From contig JAEWCA010000063.1 of NCBI GenBank assembly GCA_023390875.1, positions 1 to 12,653 of the forward strand: a stretch of DNA of 12,653 nt, read 5' to 3'. The notes beneath the pieces were generated by a model that was not told the DNA's origin, did not search any database, and saw only the letters and a program-made list of their open reading frames with translations. Position 1 is the first letter of the stretch. Every line of letters starts with the position of its first letter. The DNA comes from Actinomycetes bacterium (GTDB lineage: Bacteria; Actinomycetota; Actinomycetes; Actinomycetales; Cellulomonadaceae). A program made the translations under genes and the position numbers. Of the stretch, positions 6,733-12,653 are shown one piece after another.

Positions 6733-7589
6733 CACGGCATTTCCTCCGGCAGCAACTTTCCTGTCACTGGGGACAACTGGACACGGCTAACGGTTGCCTC
6801 GACGTCGACCCCGAGCGCCTTCGAAATATACGCCGCGGTTCCACGACCACCGTGGCACATCACCAAGCGTATCGCGCACCCGTCGTACGCGGGATTTTCG
6901 AGGATCGCATCGACGATCTGCTGAGGATGTGTCACGTTACCATTTACGATCGGCTCTCCGGCCCTCGTGCCGTGCACGATGACGTCGTGCCGACCGTCTG
7001 CGCCAATTGAACGGGCATAGTTTGTGGCGGTTGCCGAGTCATCCCCAATCGCGGTTGCCGTCGCACTGTGACTGACCTTTGCTCCGCCGGCGAGGGCCGA
7101 GTCCATATTGGCCTCGGCTGACATGTAAGCAGGTCTCGCGGCCGCCCTTGCACCGCTGGTTGCGGCACGGACAGCTGCGCCCGCGCGGTTCGCGACCGCA
7201 GTTGCCGCGCGGGTCGCTGCGCCGCGTACGGCTTTACCCGCAGCCGTGACGGCCGCGCTCACGCCCGGAATCTTCATCACAAGTTGCCCGGCCTTGCCAG
7301 CGGCGGCACCGACAAGGCCACCGATCGCAGTGTCCATGGCCAGACTGGTCCACGAGAACTTCTGCGTCTTCTGAACCTTGGTTTTCCACAGGTTCGTCGC
7401 TGCAGCGCCTGCCGCCCCACCGAGGGCGAGGCAGCCCACGCTCCCGACGCCCCAGCTCCCTGCGAGGCAACCGGCGGTGACGACTGTTCCGACCGCGAAG
7501 CCGACGATGTCTGCCTGGTGCTTGTCAACCCACTTACCAGCTGATGCGAGACCGCTCTTGACCGAGCTCCACCACCCCTTGGACTTCAG
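6732..7589 (-). other. Variable C-terminal toxin tip of the RHS protein (putative clan CD-like cysteine peptidase)
   Basis: This is the part of the RHS gene after the DPTG motif (residues about 1662-1946 counted from the GTG at 12572). It starts with a short linker, then a hydrophobic Gly/Ala-rich stretch (about 1689-1729) that could be membrane-active. An Ala/Arg-rich, probably helical segment follows (about 1763-1825), and then the terminal domain. Near the end a strand-like VIVHG (His1867, codon 6974-6972) is followed 39 residues later by a strand-like IRLVMCHGG (Cys1906, codon 6857-6855), then a helix and VDVEATVSRVQLSPVTG. This His-Gly then hydrophobic strand-Cys order is the hallmark of clan CD peptidases such as caspases and the MARTX C80 domain. 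The fold and the activity are inferred. The His-then-Cys order argues against a papain or NlpC/P60 fold. Confidence 0.55.
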
Positions 7590-10500
7590 CCCGGTGGGGT
7601 CCCAGAACGTGAGCGGGTTGTTGTCGGCGTACGTGTAGGCGGCCCACTGCTGCGGCTTGCCGAGGTCCATGACCGGGTCGACGGACAGGAACCGTCCGAT
7701 CGTCGCGTCGTAGTACCGGGCGCCGACCTGGGTGAGCCCGGTGGTGTCGGTGGGCTTGTTGAGGAAGCCGTGGTCGCCGGGCCAGGTGACCGCGGCGGTG
7801 CCGCGCTCGTTGCCGTACGGGTCCATGCGGCGGTTGGTGACGGCGTGCGAGTCGTTGTCGATCGCCAGGCTGGCCGTCTGGTGCGGGTCGTTCACGAGGC
7901 TCGTGACGTCGCCGTAGTCGGAGCCGGTGCGCACGGCGACGGTGTTGCCGCCGAAGCTGTAGTACCGGACGGCCTTCACGGCTCCCGTGGAGACGGTGAG
8001 GTTGAGCTCCTGGCCGCCGGGCAGGTAGACGGTCGTGACGCCGCCCTGGCGCCGGATCAGGCGGTCGCCCTCGGGTGTGTAGACGTACGAGCCGGCCGAG
8101 GTGGCGGTGCCGTCGGTCACCGTGGAGAGGCGGCCGTCGGCGTCCCAGGTGAGGGTCTGGTCAACCTTGCCGACGCGGTTGCGGGTGGTCGTGTTGCCCG
8201 TCGCGTCGTACCCGAAGGTGCTGGTCGTGGTGCCGGTCGGTGCCGTCGTCGTGATCTTGGTGACGCCGTGCGGACGGGCCGACCCGGCAGCCGGGTAGGT
8301 GTACGTGCGGGTCGTGTCGCCGACGGCGGTGTGCGAGACGTCGCTCGTCCGGTTGCCGATGGCGTCGAACGCGTAGTCCGTCCAGTACGGTGCCGGGCCG
8401 CCGAGCGTGGCGACGGTGGGCGCCGCGGTGCAGCTCGTGCTCGCGGGGGTCCACGCCCGGGTCAGCCGCTGCAGGCCGTCGTACGTGAAGCACTGCGCGT
8501 CGGCGGGCTTGGCGGTCGGGCGGTCGACGATCGACGTCGGGTTGCCCGCGGCGTCGTACGTGTAGGTGAGGTCGGAGTCGTAGCCGGAGACGCCCTCGCG
8601 CTGCGTCCACGTCTTGGTGAGGCGACGCGTGCCGACCTCGTACCCGTAGTTGACGAAGTCGACGTACGTGTTGCCGAGGCTGTACCGCAGCAGCTCGCCG
8701 TAGACGTCGTAGAGCGACCCGGAGACGTAGACGCCGTTGCCGAACCCCCCGGCCATCCACTCCGGGACGCCGAGCGAGTCGAAGTACGTCGAGACGGTCT
8801 CCTCGTACAGCCCGCCGCCCTCGGGGAGCGTGACCTCGTCGCGCTGGCCGTCGGCCGTGTAGTGGTACGTGGTCGTGTAGGTGCCGGCGATCGCGCCCTC
8901 GGCGGCCGGGATGGTGACCGACTGGCCGAGCGGCCGGTAGCCGTCGTCGTACGCGGTGACGGCGGACGTGTACGCGGCACCGGAGACGTGCCGGGTCGAC
9001 GAGGTGAGCTGGCCCTTCGCAAGCGTGTCGTACTTCCACGACGCCTGGAGGGCACCGGTCGCGGTGCCGTCGCGCTGCTCGGTCGGACGGCCGAGGGCGT
9101 CGCGCACGAGGACCGACGTCTTGCTGCGTGCGTCGGTGGTCGAGACGACCTGGCCGGCGTCGTCGTACGTCGTCGACGACGCACCCTTGTCGGGGTCGGT
9201 CGTCGCGATCTGCTGGCCGCGCAGGTCGTACGTGTACGTCCAGCGGTTGCCCGCCGTGTCGGTCACCGCGGTGCGGCGGCCGGCGCGGTCGTACGTGTAC
9301 GTCGTCGCGTTGTAGGTGCCGCTCGGCGCGTTGCCGGTGTACTGGCGCAGCTCGACGACCTGGCCGCGGCCGTCCGTGATCGACGTCTCGGGGACGGTCC
9401 CGTCGGGCGGGTCGACGCTGACGCGGTCGCCGCCGTACGACGTCGTGGTCCGCCACCTCTCCTGCTCGCCGACGTCGAAGATCTCGGCGGTCGTGCGGCC
9501 CGCGCCGTCATACAGGTAGCGCGTGCGCGACGGCACCGCGGTCGTGGCCCTGGTGAGAGTCGTGCTGGGCGCGCCCGTGGTGAACCACGAGCCGTTCTCG
9601 TGGTCGACGAGGCCGCGGCTGTCGTAGGTGGTGTCGGTGACGAGACGGCCCGGTGTGTCGCGGGCGGCGGACGTCGACTGCGTCTGCCGCGGACGGAGCA
9701 TGCCGTCGTACAGCTCGACGGTGGTCTGGTAGTCCTCGTTCGCGGTGAGCGTCTGCGTCGTCACCGTGTTCGGGCCGGTGGCGGACACCGTGTACGCGAA
9801 CTTCATGTTCGGCGTCGCGGACGCCTGCGGGCGACCCGGCTGCCAGACGGCGGTCGTCCGGCCGAGCGCGTCGAGCGTCGCGGACGTCACCTTGCCGTTC
9901 GCGTCGACCTGCTTGGTCGGGGTGCCCCACGCGGGGTTGACCTCGGTCGACGACGTGAGCGCGGTGAGCGGTCCGGAGCCGTCGGGGTCGGGCGTCGTCT
10001 GGGACGTCGCCGTGAGCGGACCGCTCGTCGCGGGCGTGTACGTCGTCGTCGAGGTGCGGCCCAGCACGTCGGTCGTGCTGACCGGCCGGCCGAGCGCGTC
10101 GTACGTCGTCGTCGCGTCCGTCTGGTACGTCGGCGTCGTCCCGGTGTAGCTCTTGAGGCTCTGCGACGTGGTGACGAGACCCTTCGTCGGCGCCGTCCCC
10201 ACCGCGAGCCCGTCGTACCCGACGCGCGTGTCGCTGATGACGTCGGCGGGACGCGCCGGCGTCGCGGCGCACCCGACCCCGACGACCTCGGTGCGGGAGG
10301 TCGTGGCCACGAGGTACGCCGTCGTGTTCCGCGCGTACTCGATGCGCGTGCAGCGGTCGTCGGTGGCGGTGGAGACGTCGCCCTGGTCGTCGACCTGCGT
10401 CGCGACCCCGTACGTCGGGTCGTAGGTCGTGGCGATCCGGGTCGTCCGCACGCCGCCGGGCAGCGCGGGCGCGGCCGTCCGCTCGTCGACCGTGCCGATC

Positions 10501-12653
10501 CCGATGAGCGTGGCCTTGCTGCCGTCCGCACCGGTCGCGGTCGGCGCAGAGACCCACGGCGTGTTGACCGTCCCGGTCACCTCGGGACCGCCGACCCCGT
10601 CGTAGGTGATCTCCTCGCGGACGAAGCCGTTGAGCCGGTCGTCGTCGGCGATGCCGTCGACGGTCACCGAGCGGGTGCCGCTGCCGAGCTTGTCGCCGTT
10701 CATGCCGCGGAAGTACCGCGTCCGCGTCACCGACCGCTGCGGCGCCGTCGGGGCCCCGCGGATCACGTCGACGGTGCCGTAGCCGCGGAACTCGTTCCAC
10801 GTGCGCTCCGGCACGGGGACGAGCGGGTTGTCGTCGTACCGCCACGCGGCGTCACCGAGGTAGGAGTACGACGTCTGGACCGAGAGGCTGCCGTCGTCGT
10901 TCGGGTTCTCGACCACGGACGTCACGAGGTACTTGTGGAAGTACTCGCTGATCGCCGGGACGGCGCCCTCGGGCTGCCACCTGACCGGGAAGCAGCGCCG
11001 CGTGTTCGTCTCCGGCGACGCGGGCAGGCTCGACGGGCTGCAGTCCTGCGGCGTGTAGTTCACGGAGATCCGCGCGCCCGACTCGGTGTCGATGGCGTTG
11101 ACGCGGTACCGGTTCATCGGCGGCCCGGCGTCGCCGAGCGTGTCGACGCGGTTCGCCATCTGGACGCCGTAGAGCTTGACGTCCGGCAGCGTGATCGCGG
11201 TGCCGACGTTGCCCTTGTGGCCGATCTTGTCGAGCCAGAGCGCCTTGTTCGTCGAGTCGCCCGGGTCGGGGAACGACTGCGTGAGCGTCCACGTGTCGAC
11301 GGACTGGTACGTCGAGCCGGACCGGACCTGGGTCGTGACGCCGGTCAGCCGCTTGCGCGTGAAGAACGCGGGCGAGGTGACCGACGGGCACGACGTGGTC
11401 GACGTGCAGATCAGGTCGGCCGGGACGTCGGGCCAGGAGCTCGCGGTCGCCGACGTCAGCGCGGTCGGCTCGCACGAGACGCCCGCAGCCGGCAGGCAGC
11501 GCTCGGAGACGGCGAAGTCGACGCGCATCGGCGCCGCGGCGGCGGACTCGGTGCCCGCGCGCTGGCCGTACTCGATCGACGTCGGGTAGCCGCCGCGGAC
11601 GTACGTCGAGACGGCCTCGTTGAGGTTGCGCCCGTACTGGTTGGTCTCCTTGGCGTACGTCGTCGTCAGGGTGTTGCCGGACGTGTCGACGATGTACTCG
11701 AGGTTCCAGCGCCACGCCTGGTTGCACCACGACGCCGAGAACGTCGCGGCGTAGCACGGGTCGCCGGGGTGGTTGCCGTACACCGGCACGGTCCACGCGG
11801 AGTTGGTCTTGGTCGTGTCGGACGCCGAGCGCTGGCCGCGACCGAAGAAGTACTGGGTGCCGTCGGTCGTGGTGACCTTCCAGTACTCGCCGTCGTTGTC
11901 GTCGTTCCAGCCGCCGGTCAGGCGCTCGACGCGCGTGCCGTCGTCCTCCTTGAGCCGCCACACGCCGGTCGCGGCGTCCTTGACGAGCTCGCTCGAGTGC
12001 CCCTCGAGGGCGAGCGTCGCGTTGTCCGACTGCCAGCACAGGTCGCCGGTCACGCGGGTCGCGTTGTTCGCGGCGCCGTCGCGGTCCTGCGAGCAGGACA
12101 CGTACTTGCGCTCGACGAAACCGGTGCTGAGGTCCCAGCCGTCGCCGATCCACGACGACTGGCTGTTGGTGCTCGCGACCTTCCCGTCGACCGCGGACGA
12201 CGAGTACGACAGCGAGAGGTCCGGCTCCGGGCCGCCGACCGCCGGCGGGACGCGCAGCGGGTAGGACCAGCCGAACGTGCCCGTCTGCCCCGCGACCTGC
12301 CACGACGACGACGGCGACAGGGACGTCGCGGAGAACGTGCCCGCCTTGCCCGACGTCCCGGCGGCGAGGGCCATGACACCGGCCGAGGCCGACGACACCG
12401 TCGCCGTGACGGTCGAGGTCTTCGTGTCGTTCGTGGAGGCGATCGGCGTCTGCTCGCGGCACTCGGGCTTCTCGGGCGTCGTCACCGCACAGTCGGGCAG
12501 CCGCACGAGACGCAGGCGCGACGACCAGCCGCCGCCGTACGCCTCGGCGAACGACGAGTAGTCGACGGCCACCTCGAGCGGCGCGTCCGGCAGCGCGGAG
12601 GTCGCGGGCGCCGCCTCCGGCGACGCGGCATCCGGCTGCGCGGGAGCGGGCGC
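6732..12653 (-). CDS. RHS/YD-repeat polymorphic toxin, 5' end cut by the window edge
   Basis: Large RHS-family protein that builds a hollow beta-cage around a C-terminal toxin. The frame has no stop up to base 12653, so at least 1,973 residues are present and the true start lies to the right; the Ala/Pro-rich stretch before the GTG at 12572 is in frame and is probably a linker. Numbering from that GTG: residues about 98-135 have a SpvB/Tc-like shell opening (GWSYPLRVPP...LSLSYSSS); residues about 815-1490 carry many YD repeats (TYDALGRP, YTYDRAGRR, TYTYDAAGNP, FGYDATGN); residues about 1583-1661 are the RHS-associated core (ARYYDATIGRFLSVDP, then NNPLTFWDPTG). The core is followed by a variable tip of about 285 residues. 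The TGA stop at 6734-6732 overlaps the next gene. The RHS assignment is seen directly; toxin delivery is known for the family; the kind of toxin is inferred. No signal peptide can be judged because the N-terminus is missing. Confidence 0.95.
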   Translation of the reverse strand, partial: APAPAQPDAASPEAAPATSALPDAPLEVAVDYSSFAEAYGGGWSSRLRLVRLPDCAVTTPEKPECREQTPIASTNDTKTSTVTATVSSASAGVMALAAGTSGKAGTFSATSLSPSSSWQVAGQTGTFGWSYPLRVPPAVGGPEPDLSLSYSSSAVDGKVASTNSQSSWIGDGWDLSTGFVERKYVSCSQDRDGAANNATRVTGDLCWQSDNATLALEGHSSELVKDAATGVWRLKEDDGTRVERLTGGWNDDNDGEYWKVTTTDGTQYFFGRGQRSASDTTKTNSAWTVPVYGNHPGDPCYAATFSASWCNQAWRWNLEYIVDTSGNTLTTTYAKETNQYGRNLNEAVSTYVRGGYPTSIEYGQRAGTESAAAAPMRVDFAVSERCLPAAGVSCEPTALTSATASSWPDVPADLICTSTTSCPSVTSPAFFTRKRLTGVTTQVRSGSTYQSVDTWTLTQSFPDPGDSTNKALWLDKIGHKGNVGTAITLPDVKLYGVQMANRVDTLGDAGPPMNRYRVNAIDTESGARISVNYTPQDCSPSSLPASPETNTRRCFPVRWQPEGAVPAISEYFHKYLVTSVVENPNDDGSLSVQTSYSYLGDAAWRYDDNPLVPVPERTWNEFRGYGTVDVIRGAPTAPQRSVTRTRYFRGMNGDKLGSGTRSVTVDGIADDDRLNGFVREEITYDGVGGPEVTGTVNTPWVSAPTATGADGSKATLIGIGTVDERTAAPALPGGVRTTRIATTYDPTYGVATQVDDQGDVSTATDDRCTRIEYARNTTAYLVATTSRTEVVGVGCAATPARPADVISDTRVGYDGLAVGTAPTKGLVTTSQSLKSYTGTTPTYQTDATTTYDALGRPVSTTDVLGRTSTTTYTPATSGPLTATSQTTPDPDGSGPLTALTSSTEVNPAWGTPTKQVDANGKVTSATLDALGRTTAVWQPGRPQASATPNMKFAYTVSATGPNTVTTQTLTANEDYQTTVELYDGMLRPRQTQSTSAARDTPGRLVTDTTYDSRGLVDHENGSWFTTGAPSTTLTRATTAVPSRTRYLYDGAGRTTAEIFDVGEQERWRTTTSYGGDRVSVDPPDGTVPETSITDGRGQVVELRQYTGNAPSGTYNATTYTYDRAGRRTAVTDTAGNRWTYTYDLRGQQIATTDPDKGASSTTYDDAGQVVSTTDARSKTSVLVRDALGRPTEQRDGTATGALQASWKYDTLAKGQLTSSTRHVSGAAYTSAVTAYDDGYRPLGQSVTIPAAEGAIAGTYTTTYHYTADGQRDEVTLPEGGGLYEETVSTYFDSLGVPEWMAGGFGNGVYVSGSLYDVYGELLRYSLGNTYVDFVNYGYEVGTRRLTKTWTQREGVSGYDSDLTYTYDAAGNPTSIVDRPTAKPADAQCFTYDGLQRLTRAWTPASTSCTAAPTVATLGGPAPYWTDYAFDAIGNRTSDVSHTAVGDTTRTYTYPAAGSARPHGVTKITTTAPTGTTTSTFGYDATGNTTTRNRVGKVDQTLTWDADGRLSTVTDGTATSAGSYVYTPEGDRLIRRQGGVTTVYLPGGQELNLTVSTGAVKAVRYYSFGGNTVAVRTGSDYGDVTSLVNDPHQTASLAIDNDSHAVTNRRMDPYGNERGTAAVTWPGDHGFLNKPTDTTGLTQVGARYYDATIGRFLSVDPVMDLGKPQQWAAYTYADNNPLTFWDPTGLKSKGWWSSVKSGLASAGKWVDKHQADIVGFAVGTVVTAGCLAGSWGVGSVGCLALGGAAGAAATNLWKTKVQKTQKFSWTSLAMDTAIGGLVGAAAGKAGQLVMKIPGVSAAVTAAGKAVRGAATRAATAVANRAGAAVRAATSGARAAARPAYMSAEANMDSALAGGAKVSHSATATAIGDDSATATNYARSIGADGRHDVIVHGTRAGEPIVNGNVTHPQQIVDAILENPAYDGCAIRLVMCHGGRGTAAYISKALGVDVEATVSRVQLSPVTGKLLPEEMP
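6741..6747 (-). promoter_or_regulatory. Strong ribosome binding site of the immunity gene
   Basis: The minus strand reads GGAGGAA here, inside the last codons of the RHS gene, 7 bases before a GTG and 10 before an ATG start. It is the clearest Shine-Dalgarno I found at a gene start in the window. It supports both the small gene and its translational coupling to the toxin. Confidence 0.75.

Noticed and set aside
6444..7010. Plus-strand frame of 188 codons opposite the immunity gene and toxin tip
   Set aside because: No recognisable domain or good ribosome binding site, and it overlaps two well supported minus-strand genes.
6732..7020. Papain-like, NlpC/P60 or deaminase reading of the toxin tip
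   Set aside because: Papain-like folds have Cys before His, but here the order is His then Cys. The HxE and CxxC zinc motifs of deaminases are absent.
8161..12462. Alternative minus-strand frames inside the RHS gene (8161-9456, 9508-10845, 10852-12462)
   Set aside because: They are out-of-frame shadows rich in Arg, while the main frame carries uninterrupted YD repeats and the RHS core.

Overview
The window is high-GC DNA (single 60-base lines counted by hand reach about 73% G+C). Its very long RHS/YD-repeat protein and its secreted DNRLRE/LamG-type partners are typical of an actinobacterium, with a Cellulomonas-like relative as my best guess; no rRNA or housekeeping gene is present to confirm this. 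All credible genes lie on the minus strand, so transcription runs from right to left. The coding sequence is nearly continuous, and the only gap of note is about 105 bases (6202-6306).

In order of transcription: (1) 12653-6732 is a polymorphic-toxin RHS gene that enters from the right edge, so its 5' end is missing. It has a shell-forming N-terminal part, many YD repeats, an RHS core ending in DPTG at 7601-7590, and a variable C-terminal tip. The last ~80 residues of the tip carry an ordered His-Gly ... Cys arrangement that looks like a clan CD (caspase/C80-like) cysteine peptidase. (2) 6732-6307 is a small acidic protein gene, translationally coupled to the toxin stop codon, which is the probable immunity gene. 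(3) 6201-2644 encodes a complete secreted protein of about 1,185 residues with a DNRLRE-like region, Ig-like modules, a LamG-like domain and a C-terminal DUF4214-like domain. (4) 2594-1 and beyond the left edge is a tandem paralogue of gene 3. It is broken by one extra base in a run of nine C (plus strand, 1780-1788), and its reading frame resumes at once and stays open to the left edge.

The genes form one toxin-delivery locus: an RHS cage protein, its swappable toxin tip, a cognate immunity gene, and tandem genes for large exported adhesin-like proteins that often accompany RHS genes in actinobacteria. Base composition falls sharply (53-60% G+C in many lines) across the toxin tip, the immunity gene and the signal-peptide end of gene 3. 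This is what is expected where a toxin-immunity cassette has been exchanged into a conserved backbone.

The best candidates for novelty are the putative peptidase toxin tip with its unrecognised immunity partner, and the homopolymer frameshift in the second paralogue, which could be phase variation, decay or a sequence error. I saw no tRNA, rRNA, CRISPR array, insertion sequence or replication origin.
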